Source: Flavobacterium branchiarum (GTDB lineage Bacteria; Bacteroidota; Bacteroidia; Flavobacteriales; Flavobacteriaceae). From it: a stretch of 64,000 nt of DNA. The first letter of the stretch is position 1, and each line of letters opens with the position of its first letter. The position numbers were made by a program, and so were the translations under genes. The DNA is taken from positions 186,001-250,000 of the forward strand of contig NZ_JAUFQQ010000005.1 in the NCBI RefSeq assembly GCF_030409845.1, given 5' to 3'. This document shows, one piece after another, positions 9,136-17,876 of this stretch. The notes under the pieces were generated by a model that worked only from the letters and a program-made list of their open reading frames with translations, searched no databases and was not told the DNA's origin.

Positions 9136-10230
9136 TTATACGTTAAAACGGAAGTGCATTACATCACCATCTTTTACGATATATTCTTTTCCTTCTACTT
9201 TAAATTTCCCTGCTTCTTTAGCTTTTGCCTCAGAACCGTAATGAACGAAATCTTCGTATGAAATTACTTCTGCACGAATGAATCCTTTTTCGAAATCAGT
9301 ATGGATAACTCCTGCTGCTTGTGGCGCAGTTGATCCAATATTAATTGTCCAAGCACGAACTTCTTTTACTCCTGCTGTGAAATAAGTTTGTTGCTTCAAT
9401 AACTTATAAGCTGCACGAATTAAAACTGATGCTCCTGGCTCTTGCAATCCCATATCTTCTAGGAAAACTTGACGCTCTTCGTAGCTTTCTAATTCTGTAA
9501 TATCAGCCTCTGCTCCTACTGAAAGGATAATAACCTCAGCATCTTCGTCTTTTACCAACTCACGAACCTGATCTACATATTTGTTCCCGCTTACTGCTGC
9601 ACTTTCGTCAACATTACAAACATACAATACTGGTTTTGCAGTAATCAACTGAAAAGATTCCATTAAAACCTCTTCATCATTATTTTGAGGTATAATAGTA
9701 CGAGCTGATTTAGCTTGCAATAAAGACTCTCTAATTCTGTCTAAAAGAGCTTTTTCTGTTTGTGCTTCTTTATTTCCAGTTTTTGCTGCACGATTTACTT
9801 TTTCTAAACGTTTTTCAACTGTCTCTAAATCTTTTAATTGCAACTCAATGTCAATTGTTTCTTTGTCACGAATTGGATTTACATTCCCATCTACGTGAAC
9901 AATATTATCATTATCAAAACAACGTAAAACGTGAATAATCGCGTTACACTCTCTGATATTTCCTAAGAATTGATTTCCTAATCCTTCCCCTTTACTTGCT
10001 CCTTTTACCAAACCTGCAATATCAACGATATCTACAGTTGCCATTTGAACACGCTCTGGTTTTACCAATTCTTCTAATTTCTCTATTCTTGGATCTGGTA
10101 CGTTTACAACACCAATATTTGGTTCAATTGTACAAAAAGGAAAGTTTGCACTTTGCGCCTTTGCATTTGATAAACAATTAAATAATGTTGATTTTCCAAC
10201 ATTTGGCAATCCTACAATTCCTGCTTTCAT
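9136..10230 (-). CDS. ychF: Ribosome-binding ATPase YchF
   Basis: 364-residue Obg-family P-loop protein of the translation machinery. GLPNVGKST (7-15) is the P-loop and DIAGLVKGASKGEGLGNQFL spans switch II. The usual NKxD specificity motif reads NVDE (in YVCNVDESA), the change that makes YchF prefer ATP over GTP. The C-terminus carries the TGS domain (AGVIHTDFEKGFIRAEVI). Full length. It is monocistronic, with its own promoter and terminator. Confidence 0.96.
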   Translation of the reverse strand: MKAGIVGLPNVGKSTLFNCLSNAKAQSANFPFCTIEPNIGVVNVPDPRIEKLEELVKPERVQMATVDIVDIAGLVKGASKGEGLGNQFLGNIRECNAIIHVLRCFDNDNIVHVDGNVNPIRDKETIDIELQLKDLETVEKRLEKVNRAAKTGNKEAQTEKALLDRIRESLLQAKSARTIIPQNNDEEVLMESFQLITAKPVLYVCNVDESAAVSGNKYVDQVRELVKDEDAEVIILSVGAEADITELESYEERQVFLEDMGLQEPGASVLIRAAYKLLKQQTYFTAGVKEVRAWTINIGSTAPQAAGVIHTDFEKGFIRAEVISYEDFVHYGSEAKAKEAGKFKVEGKEYIVKDGDVMHFRFNV

Positions 10231-10304
10231 ATGTAGTTTCTATTTATTTTTATTTTCAGCTGTTCAAATCTGCCGAAATTTATGTTCTCACTTTTAAAAG
10301 TTTG

Positions 10305-10339
10305 CAAATATAAGATTTAAAACTTCGTCGCCGAACAAA
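10305..10339 (-). promoter_or_regulatory. Candidate ychF promoter
   Basis: Minus strand: TTTG (10339-10336), 23 nt, TATATTTGC (10312-10304), a perfect Bacteroidetes -7 element. It gives a leader of about 70 nt before the ychF ATG. Confidence 0.55.
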
Positions 10340-10464
10340 AACTATGTATTAATGCACTTTTAGACCTTCTCTTAAATAAAATTAAACTTTATATTAATGT
10401 TTTGTTAAAAAACAGTAACTTTAACTACACAACCAACTCAATAATAAACCAAACTCAATTAATT

Positions 10465-13131
10465 ATGAAAAAGATTATATTATTATCATTTTTACTAAAT
10501 ATCACATTCCTTTTTGCACAAAAAGAAATTAGTGGTGTCGTAAAAGACAATACAGGAGCAGTGCTTTCTGGAGTTAACATTATAGAAAAAGGAACTACAA
10601 ATAGCGTATCTACCGACATGCAAGGAGGTTACATTATAAAAGTAAAAGATGGAGCTGTATTAGTTTTTAGCTATGTTGGATACACAAATGCTGAAAAAAA
10701 TGCTACTAACGGCATTATTGACATCATAATGAACGAAAATGGCGGACAAACTTTAAAAGATGTTGTTATTGTAGGATCTAGAAATACCAAAAGAACCGTC
10801 GTTAATTCGGCTGTACCAATTGATATCATTAATATAAAAGATGTTACTACTCAAAGTGGAAAACTAGAAATCAATCAATTACTGCAATATATCGCACCTT
10901 CGTTTAACGCCAACAAACAATCGGGTTCTGATGGAGCCGATCACGTTGATCCAGCTTCATTAAGAGGTTTAGGCCCTGACCAAACATTGGTTTTAATAAA
11001 TGGAAAAAGAAGACACCAATCGTCGCTTGTTAATTTATTTGGAACTCGTGGCCGTGGAAATACTGGAACGGATTTAAATGCTATTCCGGCTGCTGCCATA
11101 AAAAGGATAGAGATTCTAAGAGATGGTGCCGCTGCTCAATATGGCTCTGATGCCATTGCTGGAGTTATTAATATTGTATTAAACGACAATATTGACGAAC
11201 TGAGCGGTTCGGTTACTTATGGTTTTTTTAACACTAAAGCCAAAGGAGATTTTCTACCTGGAACTCCAAACACGAAAAACTTTAGATTGGACCAAAACGG
11301 AAACGGAAATTCATATGGAAAAAATCAAGCTTTTGATGGTGGATCTGTAAAAGTGGCGGCTAATTATGGTGTTGCCATTGGAGAAAAAGGTGGTTTTGCT
11401 AATTTCACTACAGAATACATCAATAAGAACAAAACACTTCGTCCTGCATATGATTTTAGAAAAGGTTTTGGTGATGCCGAAATACAAAGCTTTAATCTTT
11501 TTGCAAACATGGCTGTTCCTGTATCTGAGAAAACAGAATTCTATGCCTTTGGAGGAAGAAACTACAGAGACACTGATGCCTACGCTTTTACAAGAAATGA
11601 TGGTGAAAGAGTTGTAGAATCTATTTATCCTGGTGGCTACACGCCAAGAATCACATCTAATATTATCGATAATTCATTGACCGCAGGATTTAGAACACAA
11701 ACTGCTAGCGGATGGAAAATTGACATTAGCAATACCTACGGAAAAAACCTTTTTCATTATTACATAAAAGGAACTATTAATGCTTCACTCGAAGCAGCTT
11801 CTCCAACTGAATTTGATGCTGGAGGACATACGCTTACACAAAATACTACCAATTTAGATTTTTCAAAAAACTACGATTCTGTACTCAACGGATTGAACAT
11901 CGCTTTTGGTGCTGAATACCGTACTGAAAGATTTACCATTTTTGCTGGTGACGAAGGATCTTATTCAACTTACGACACTAACGGAAGACCTATAACTGAT
12001 CCTACAACTCAAAGTGCTCCGACTGTTCCTAATCCTGATTACGATCCTACAGACCCAACTTCTAGCCCAACTATACCAAGACCAGGTGGATCACAAGGTT
12101 TTCCAGGGTACAGCCCTCTAAATACGGTTGACAGAAGCCGTAGTAACTTGTCTTTGTATACTGATGCCGAATTAGATATTACCGATTCTTTTTTAATAAG
12201 CGGAGCAGTGCGTTTTGAAAATTACAGTGATTTTGGAAGCACTCTAAATGGTAAATTAGCAATGCGTTTAAAAGCAAGCAAAAACATAAACTTTAGAGGA
12301 TCAGTAAGTACAGGATTCCGTGCTCCTTCATTGGCACAGATTTACTACAACTTGCATTTTACTAATTTTAATGCCAGTGGCGCTACTGAAGTTTTACTCG
12401 CTCCAAACGATAGCCCTGTAACCAAAGCATTTGGAATTCAGAAATTAAACGAAGAAAAAGCAGTAAATGCATCACTAGGATTCACAGCTAATTTTGGCGA
12501 TTTTACAGCTACAGTTGATGGTTATTTTATAAAAGTTAAAAATCGTATCGTACTTACTGGTTACTTTGATGCTGCTCCATTGAATATTGGTGTTGCCGAA
12601 GCGCAGTTTTTTGTAAACGGTGTAGATACCAAAACTACTGGTTTGGATTTGGTTCTGGCATGGAAGAAAAAATTTGGAGCATCACTATTTAGCGCTACTC
12701 TAGTAGGGAACATCAATAACATGAAAATTGACAAAGTAAAAAATGGTGATTTACCAGAAGATACATTTTTTGGAAGACGCGAAAGAGCATTTCTATTGGC
12801 ATCGGCACCTAAGAATAAATTTGGCTTAAACTTAAACTATGCAAGACAAAAATTTGATGCTGGTTTAGCTTTTACTCATTTCAGTAAAGTTGTTTTAGTT
12901 GATTACGGTGATGAAGACGACGTTTATCATGACAGAATAGTTACCGATTTAACCCTAGGATATCAATTAACCAAATCATTAAAACTTAGCGTTGGAAGTA
13001 ATAACTTATTCAATGTGTACCCATCAAAACAAGACGAACAAGGAAACACTGAAGCTGGTGGATATTGGGACGCTGTACAAATGGGATTCAGTGGGGCATA
13101 TTATTACGCCAGACTTGGATTTACTTTTTAA
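10465..13131 (+). CDS. TonB-dependent outer-membrane receptor
   Basis: 888 residues from the ATG at 10465, which begins a signal peptide (MKKIILLSFLLNITFLFAQ); the frame extends upstream to a TTG, which is rejected. After cleavage comes a CarboxypepD_reg-like beta-sandwich domain (EISGVVKDNTG... to VFSYVGY), then a TonB plug (TLVLINGKRRH, IKRIEILRDGAAAQYGSDA) and a long beta-barrel ending in RLGFTF, the usual outer-membrane C-terminal signature. It imports a large ligand across the outer membrane using TonB/ExbBD. No SusD partner is adjacent, so a siderophore or other non-glycan ligand is possible, but the substrate cannot be read from the sequence. Confidence 0.92.
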   Translation: MKKIILLSFLLNITFLFAQKEISGVVKDNTGAVLSGVNIIEKGTTNSVSTDMQGGYIIKVKDGAVLVFSYVGYTNAEKNATNGIIDIIMNENGGQTLKDVVIVGSRNTKRTVVNSAVPIDIINIKDVTTQSGKLEINQLLQYIAPSFNANKQSGSDGADHVDPASLRGLGPDQTLVLINGKRRHQSSLVNLFGTRGRGNTGTDLNAIPAAAIKRIEILRDGAAAQYGSDAIAGVINIVLNDNIDELSGSVTYGFFNTKAKGDFLPGTPNTKNFRLDQNGNGNSYGKNQAFDGGSVKVAANYGVAIGEKGGFANFTTEYINKNKTLRPAYDFRKGFGDAEIQSFNLFANMAVPVSEKTEFYAFGGRNYRDTDAYAFTRNDGERVVESIYPGGYTPRITSNIIDNSLTAGFRTQTASGWKIDISNTYGKNLFHYYIKGTINASLEAASPTEFDAGGHTLTQNTTNLDFSKNYDSVLNGLNIAFGAEYRTERFTIFAGDEGSYSTYDTNGRPITDPTTQSAPTVPNPDYDPTDPTSSPTIPRPGGSQGFPGYSPLNTVDRSRSNLSLYTDAELDITDSFLISGAVRFENYSDFGSTLNGKLAMRLKASKNINFRGSVSTGFRAPSLAQIYYNLHFTNFNASGATEVLLAPNDSPVTKAFGIQKLNEEKAVNASLGFTANFGDFTATVDGYFIKVKNRIVLTGYFDAAPLNIGVAEAQFFVNGVDTKTTGLDLVLAWKKKFGASLFSATLVGNINNMKIDKVKNGDLPEDTFFGRRERAFLLASAPKNKFGLNLNYARQKFDAGLAFTHFSKVVLVDYGDEDDVYHDRIVTDLTLGYQLTKSLKLSVGSNNLFNVYPSKQDEQGNTEAGGYWDAVQMGFSGAYYYARLGFTF

Positions 13132-13150
13132 TCTGAAAATATATAAACAC

Positions 13151-13183
13151 AAAAAAAATCCTGAGCTATCTCAGGATTTTTTT
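13151..13183. terminator. Bidirectional terminator between convergent genes
   Basis: AATCCTGAG/CTCAGGATT stem (13157-13165, 13170-13178) with loop CTAT, flanked by A and T runs so that it works on both strands. It serves the receptor gene and the opposing envelope-protein gene. The same stem recurs at 14465-14496. Confidence 0.85.
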
Positions 13184-13200
13184 GTTACTCTTTTTAAAAA

Positions 13201-14364
13201 CTACATCTTATAATCTAATGTCGCTATTAATATTTTTTCTTGATCTGTAGCTCTAAATCCTGAAGTATCCCAGTAATTAGTCAAAATCTTATTCTTTTTA
13301 TTAAAGAGTGTTTTCTCTTTAAAAACATCACTTTCTCTATGGGTAAACTTTTGTTTATTGAAATTTGTTGTTATAAAACTATTACGAACTTGAATGTTTT
13401 TGATTTTATCTTTTAACACAAGATCATAAGCTATTTCTTCATTTGAACTCAATAAATAATAATCTGAACCATCCACTCTATAGTTTACTTTAACAAGAGA
13501 TCTTGTTACATTCTTAGCTCCTACACTTGTTTTATCCTCAATTTTAATTGCTGTTTCTGGCGTGGTAACAATCATAAATTCAATTATTAATTTCTTCTCA
13601 GGATCATAAACAATTTCAAAACTATCCATTACCTTATCAGATAACTTTATTGGTTTTATGAACATAACATAATAATCTTTATTAGTAGGATGTCCTTTTA
13701 TGATGAAATCATATACTTTCTTACTTTTTGAATCTAAAATGGGATCTAAATAATTTAAACTATAATAATTTTCCATAATATTATTCAAGTTATACCCCTT
13801 TAGATCCTTACTTACATCTGAATCTATCAATCCGTACGATCTATTTTGCTCTACTAACAATGTAGTAGTGGGTTCTTTTTGATTTATTTCGAACTGAAAG
13901 TTCACAAGTCCATCATTATAGTATGAATATTTATTATCGAGTATAAAAAACTCTCTTACGTAAACTTTTAACCTACAAGAAACGGCTAATTTCTTCAAAG
14001 AATTGGAAACAATTTTATGTAATATTTTATCTGGAGAATCTTTTGACACAACAACTTCATCTAATTTATTCTTCTTATTTTTTAAATAAATTACAAATTC
14101 ATCGTCTTTTAATGATGCCCATCGAACGATTAATGGCTCGTAATTTGCTTCCAAAACTTGAAAACTAGAACTACCTGTCAACATAAAAGTTACTTTTCCG
14201 TCTTGATTACTCAATAAAATCTGCTTGGTTTTAAGCACGACAACTGTAGCGTCATCTATAGGAAGTTGGGTATAGGCATCTTTAACAACAATAGAGTATT
14301 CCTTACTTTGAGCTAAAACACTCATGCTAAATAACATAAAAAGCAAAAAAAATAATCTATTCAT
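13201..14364 (-). CDS. Secreted protein with CarboxypepD_reg-like N-terminal domain
   Basis: 387 residues with a signal peptide (MNRLFFLLFMLFSMSVLAQ). The following 90 residues (YSIVVKDAYTQLPIDDATVVV... LDEVVV) match the carboxypeptidase-regulatory-like beta-sandwich that often precedes Bacteroidetes TonB receptors, but no plug or barrel follows. The remainder is a beta-rich region of unknown function. It probably acts in the periplasm or at the outer membrane. The gene is flanked by two hairpins with the same stem sequence. Function unknown. Confidence 0.75.
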   Translation of the reverse strand: MNRLFFLLFMLFSMSVLAQSKEYSIVVKDAYTQLPIDDATVVVLKTKQILLSNQDGKVTFMLTGSSSFQVLEANYEPLIVRWASLKDDEFVIYLKNKKNKLDEVVVSKDSPDKILHKIVSNSLKKLAVSCRLKVYVREFFILDNKYSYYNDGLVNFQFEINQKEPTTTLLVEQNRSYGLIDSDVSKDLKGYNLNNIMENYYSLNYLDPILDSKSKKVYDFIIKGHPTNKDYYVMFIKPIKLSDKVMDSFEIVYDPEKKLIIEFMIVTTPETAIKIEDKTSVGAKNVTRSLVKVNYRVDGSDYYLLSSNEEIAYDLVLKDKIKNIQVRNSFITTNFNKQKFTHRESDVFKEKTLFNKKNKILTNYWDTSGFRATDQEKILIATLDYKM

Positions 14365-14464
14365 ATACTCTTAATAAAGACACTAATTTAAATGTAAAAA
14401 TAATATTACCAAATTAGTAAAAAAAAGTATTCAATGACTACAAGTCAAAAAAAAATATTTTAAC

Positions 14465-14496
14465 AAAAAAATCCTGAGCATTACACTCAGGATTTT
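14465..14496 (-). terminator. Intrinsic terminator after the DUF3592-like membrane gene
   Basis: 11-bp stem AAAATCCTGAG/CTCAGGATTTT (14468-14478, 14486-14496) followed by a T run on the minus strand. It shares its stem with the terminator at 13151. Confidence 0.8.
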
Positions 14497-14508
14497 CAAT
14501 ATTTTTTT

Positions 14509-14949
14509 TTACATAAAGTTCTTAATGAAGCCTAGAATAAATATAAAAACAAATAAGAGAAGTATCAATTCATTATAATCAATCCAATAATAAAATAAAC
14601 TGTAAATTTTGGCTTTAGTTTTATTATCATTCTCTTTTTCAAACATTACTGTTATTTTCTCATTTAATTCAAAATTTGTAAACAATCTTAAATCTTTCTG
14701 ATAACATCTAATAGTGTCTTTACTTTTATAATATTCAATTTCGGGAATTTTTCTTGTAATTAATAATGAAGAACCACGTCCAGCCGAGGTATGATTGGTT
14801 GCTGCTTTGTGCAAACCAATTATTTTTCCATCATAAAAATAATAATTATCAAGATTTATAATTTTAAGACCAATAAACACTGTAAATACTAGTAAAAAAG
14901 TAAAAATTACAGCTCTATTTCTAATAAAATTCCGAAGTTTATTCACCAT
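14509..14949 (-). CDS. Small two-helix membrane protein, DUF3592-like
   Basis: 146 residues: an N-terminal membrane helix (about 14-30), an extracytoplasmic domain of about 80 residues containing [18 protein letters not shown] and [12 protein letters not shown], and a C-terminal helix (about 125-143). This layout resembles DUF3592 proteins, though the match is from memory and weak. Its ATG overlaps the end of the ferredoxin gene by 11 bp, so the two are probably translated from one message. Function unknown. Confidence 0.65.
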   Translation of the reverse strand: MVNKLRNFIRNRAVIFTFLLVFTVFIGLKIINLDNYYFYDGKIIGLHKAATNHTSAGRGSSLLITRKIPEIEYYKSKDTIRCYQKDLRLFTNFELNEKITVMFEKENDNKTKAKIYSLFYYWIDYNELILLLFVFIFILGFIKNFM

Positions 14950-15289
14950 GCAAAAACGCTTGTCTATTCAACAAGGTTTCTTCATCTTCAACATGATTAT
15001 CATCTGGCACACAACAATCAACCGGACATACAGCAGCACATTGAGGTTCATCATGAAATCCTTTACATTCCGTACATTTCCCAGGAACAATATAGTAAAC
15101 TTCATCCGAAATTGGAGTTTGAGCATCTTCTGCATCAACTTCCGTTCCGTCTGGTAAAATTATCTTTCCAGATAGTTTTGTTCCATCTTTGTATCTCCAA
15201 TCATCAGCACCTTCATAGATTGCTGTATTTGGGCATTCTGGTTCACAAGCACCACAATTGATACATTCGTCGGTTATAATTATTGCCAT
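14939..15289 (-). CDS. Two-cluster 4Fe-4S ferredoxin
   Basis: 116-residue cytosolic electron carrier. The first cluster uses [12 protein letters not shown] (Cys 9, 12, 15, 19); the second uses CTEC...C...CP (Cys 72, 75, 84, 88) with extra cysteines at 92-93. An insert of about 45 residues between the halves is typical of the Bacteroidetes version. It is divergent from the LuxC-like reductase gene with overlapping promoters; this ferredoxin/reductase/serC/serA neighbourhood is, from memory, common in Flavobacteriaceae. The electron donor and acceptor are unknown. Confidence 0.9.
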   Translation of the reverse strand: MAIIITDECINCGACEPECPNTAIYEGADDWRYKDGTKLSGKIILPDGTEVDAEDAQTPISDEVYYIVPGKCTECKGFHDEPQCAAVCPVDCCVPDDNHVEDEETLLNRQAFLHGE

Positions 15290-15349
15290 TTTATTTTTGG
15301 TTACGAGTTAAAAGTTACAAGTTCAGAAATAAATAAGATTTTATTCTGC

Positions 15350-15380
15350 TTTGTCTTATAACTTATATAGCTTATTTTTG
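15350..15380 (+). promoter_or_regulatory. Promoter for the LuxC-like reductase gene
   Basis: TTTG (15350-15353), 19 nt, TATTTTTG (15373-15380): a full match to the Flavobacterium consensus. The -7 element ends 40 nt before the ATG. It overlaps the opposing ferredoxin promoter. Confidence 0.65.
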
Positions 15381-15382
15381 TG

Positions 15383-15414
15383 CAAAATTACAATCAAAAC
15401 TATTCATATACAAA
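15383..15414 (-). promoter_or_regulatory. Promoter for the ferredoxin gene
   Basis: Minus strand: TTTG (15414-15411), 20 nt, TAATTTTGC (15390-15382). Its -7 element starts two bases from the -7 element of the plus-strand promoter. Confidence 0.65.
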
Positions 15415-15420
15415 TTACTT

Positions 15421-16485
15421 ATGTTACAAAACGAAAAAAAACAATCTTTTATAAAACTCGGCCAATTTTTAAGCCAATTTGCCGAAAATGATTGTAGAAA
15501 AGACAATAATGTTTTAAGTAATGACTTGTTTTTTGATGATTTCATAAAGCTAATTAACCTGTCTCAATCACATAATGGTTGGTACACACCAGAACAGGTT
15601 TATTTTTCTATCCAATCTTGGGCTCAAGCATTGACAGAAGAAAACTTAGACAAATGGCTTTCAGCATACGATATAAACATAAAAGAGCCTAAAAATGTAG
15701 CACTAATTTTAGCAGGAAACATTCCGCTAGTTGGGTTTCATGATTTTTTATGTGTTTTAATTACAGGTCATAGTGTACTTGTAAAGACTTCTTCAAACGA
15801 TCAACACTTACTCCCTTTTTTAGCCAAATATCTTATCGCGATTAATCCTGATTTTGCTGATAAAATTACTTTTGTAGAAGGAAAACTAGAGAATTTTGAT
15901 GCAGTAATTGCTACAGGAAGCAATAATACAGCTCGTTATTTTGAATATTATTTTAAAGATAAACCTTCAATCATACGAAAAAGCAGAAACTCTATTGCTG
16001 TATTAAACGGAGAAGAAACTAAAGATCAATTAGTTGCTTTGGGTGAAGATATTTTTAGATATTTTGGTTTAGGATGCCGAAATGTTTCTAAACTGTTTGT
16101 TCCAGAAGGATATAAATTTGATGCTTTTTTTGAAGCAATTTTCGAATATCAGGATGTTATTCATTACGAGAAATATGCCAACAATTACGACTACAATAAA
16201 GCCGTTTTCTTGATGAGCAATTTTAAATTACTAGATAATGGTTTTCTAACTTTGAAGGAAGATACTAGCCATGCTTCTCCAATTTCGAGTGTTTTTTATG
16301 AAAAATACAGCAATATTGAGGATTTAAAACAACGTTTACAAGCTGAGAACGAGCAAATTCAATGCATTGTAAGCAATAATCTAATCGAAAACAGCATTCC
16401 ATTTGGAAAAACACAAACTCCTGAGCTATGGGATTATGCGGACAACGTAGATACTATATCGTTTTTGTTAATAACATTGAGTTAA
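15421..16485 (+). CDS. LuxC-like acyl-CoA reductase
   Basis: 354 residues of the LuxC/acyl-CoA reductase branch of the aldehyde dehydrogenase superfamily, which reduces acyl thioesters to aldehydes with NAD(P)H. AGNIPLVGFHD (98-108) is the cofactor-binding start, VIATGSNNTARYF (162-174) a further ALDH loop, and GLGCRNVS supplies the expected catalytic cysteine (Cys219). No luciferase genes are present, so bioluminescence is not implied. It faces the ferredoxin gene and lies 91 bp upstream of serC. The physiological acyl substrate is unknown. Confidence 0.85.
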   Translation: MLQNEKKQSFIKLGQFLSQFAENDCRKDNNVLSNDLFFDDFIKLINLSQSHNGWYTPEQVYFSIQSWAQALTEENLDKWLSAYDINIKEPKNVALILAGNIPLVGFHDFLCVLITGHSVLVKTSSNDQHLLPFLAKYLIAINPDFADKITFVEGKLENFDAVIATGSNNTARYFEYYFKDKPSIIRKSRNSIAVLNGEETKDQLVALGEDIFRYFGLGCRNVSKLFVPEGYKFDAFFEAIFEYQDVIHYEKYANNYDYNKAVFLMSNFKLLDNGFLTLKEDTSHASPISSVFYEKYSNIEDLKQRLQAENEQIQCIVSNNLIENSIPFGKTQTPELWDYADNVDTISFLLITLS

Positions 16486-16576
16486 AACCTTATAATTATT
16501 GCGAATTATTTAACGATTTTTTGACTCCTATTCCCGAAATTTGCGTTTCTAAAAATTATTGGAACTTAACTACACC

Positions 16577-17647
16577 ATGAAAAAACACAACTACAGCGCA
16601 GGACCTTGTATTTTACCGCAAGAAGTTTTTGATAAATCAGCACAAGCAATTTTAAATTTTAATGATTCTGGGTTATCTATCCTTGAAATTTCGCACCGAA
16701 GTAAAGATTTCGTTGCTGTTATGGACGAAGCTAGAGCACTTGTAATCGAATTACTAGGCCTTGAAGGCAAAGGGTATCAAGCTCTTTTTCTTGCTGGAGG
16801 TGCTAGTTTAGAATTCTTAATGATTCCGTATAACTTAATGAAAGAAAACGGAAAAGCTGCTTATCTAGACTCAGGTACATGGGCTTCTGCAGCAATTAAA
16901 GAATCGAAATTCTTTGGAGAAACAGTAATCGTTGGTTCTTCTAAAGATGAAAATTATAATCATATTCCAAAAGGTTACGAAGTACCTGCAGATGCAGATT
17001 ATTTTCACTGCACAAGTAACAACACCATTTTTGGTACACAAATGAAACAGTTTCCATCGGTAAATGTTCCGTTGGTTTGTGACATGAGTTCGGATATATT
17101 CTCACGTGTTATCGACTTTTCTAAATTTGACCTTATATACGCTGGTGCTCAAAAAAATATGGGACCTGCAGGAACTACGCTAGTTGTTATTAAAGAAGAA
17201 ATTCTTGGTAAAAACGGACGTGCTATTCCAAGTATGTTAGATTATAGCAAACATATTAAAGCAGAAAGTATGTTTAATACTCCTCCTGTTTTCCCTGTAT
17301 ATGCTTCATTATTGACATTACAATGGATCAAAAAAATGGGCGGTGTTGCAGCTGTTGAAAAATTAAATGACGCAAAAGCTGCATTGCTTTATGCTGAAAT
17401 TGATAGAAATCCTTTGTTTAAAGGTGCTGCAGTTGTAGAAGATCGTTCTAAGATGAACGTTACTTTCTTATTAAACAATCCTGATCATACAGCAACATTT
17501 GATGCTATGTGGAAAGAAGCTAATATTTCTGGCTTACCTGGTCACCGTTCAGTTGGTGGATACAGAGCATCTATTTACAATGCAATGCCAATAGAAAGCG
17601 TTCAGGTATTAGTGGATGTAATGAAAGCTTTAGAAAGTAAAGTTTAG
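16577..17647 (+). CDS. serC: Phosphoserine aminotransferase
   Basis: PLP enzyme converting 3-phosphohydroxypyruvate and glutamate to phosphoserine, the second step of serine synthesis. 356 residues starting KKHNYSAGPCILPQEV, the standard SerC N-terminus; the frame extends to a TTG at 16559, which is rejected. The PLP lysine is in AGAQKNMGPAG (Lys193), and PGHRSVGGYRASIYNAM is the substrate-binding end of the fold. serA follows 229 bp later on the same strand, with a structured-RNA-like element in the gap. Confidence 0.95.
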   Translation: MKKHNYSAGPCILPQEVFDKSAQAILNFNDSGLSILEISHRSKDFVAVMDEARALVIELLGLEGKGYQALFLAGGASLEFLMIPYNLMKENGKAAYLDSGTWASAAIKESKFFGETVIVGSSKDENYNHIPKGYEVPADADYFHCTSNNTIFGTQMKQFPSVNVPLVCDMSSDIFSRVIDFSKFDLIYAGAQKNMGPAGTTLVVIKEEILGKNGRAIPSMLDYSKHIKAESMFNTPPVFPVYASLLTLQWIKKMGGVAAVEKLNDAKAALLYAEIDRNPLFKGAAVVEDRSKMNVTFLLNNPDHTATFDAMWKEANISGLPGHRSVGGYRASIYNAMPIESVQVLVDVMKALESKV

Positions 17648-17687
17648 TTCTTAGTTTACTAAAACATCAATTTAACACATAGGTGTT

Positions 17688-17767
17688 CTAGCCCAGATAG
17701 AAGGGAAAATCCTTTTATTGCCATCCTGACAAAGGAAGGATCAAGAAAAGATTGGAATGATAGCTGG
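17688..17767 (+). ncRNA. Structured-RNA-like motif, copy 1 (resembles the abundant Bacteroidetes/Flavo-1 type)
   Basis: The ends CTAGCCCAGATAGAAGGG and GGAATGATAGCTGG bracket ATCCTTTT ... AAAAGATT, which can pair, with an inner ATCCT/AGGAT hairpin. The same ordered blocks (TAGCCC, GATAGAA, ATCCTTTT, AAAAGAT, ATAGC, GG) recur on the minus strand at 22051-22121 with an unrelated loop, suggesting conserved structure. The Flavo-1 name is from memory and needs a covariance-model search. Lies between serC and serA. Confidence 0.45.
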
Positions 17768-17768
17768 T

Positions 17769-17784
17769 CCCGATAGCTATCGGG
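17769..17784. repeat. 16-bp perfect palindrome CCCGATAGCTATCGGG
   Basis: Directly after the RNA-like motif in the serC-serA gap. Related cores occur at 20600-20613 (CCGATAGCTATCGG) and, imperfectly, at 34959-34971, both inside the dispersed terminal-inverted-repeat element. Confidence 0.75.
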
Positions 17785-17876
17785 ATAGCTCCTTAAACAA
17801 TAAAAAAATAATATAATTGACGTTATCACTTTATATAAACATTAAAGAGATAACCGAATAAAAAATAAAAAAAGAA

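Noticed and set aside
8901..9146. 81-codon plus-strand frame upstream of the ychF 3' end
   Set aside because: Composition is lysine/phenylalanine-rich without motifs, it reads through the ychF terminator hairpin, and no promoter or neighbour supports it.
10402..10464. N-terminal extension of the TonB-dependent receptor from a TTG
   Set aside because: The signal peptide starts at the ATG at 10465; an extension would block export.
15421..16485. Bioluminescence (lux) gene
   Set aside because: Only the reductase family is shared; no luciferase or synthetase genes are present, and this family is widespread in non-luminous bacteria.
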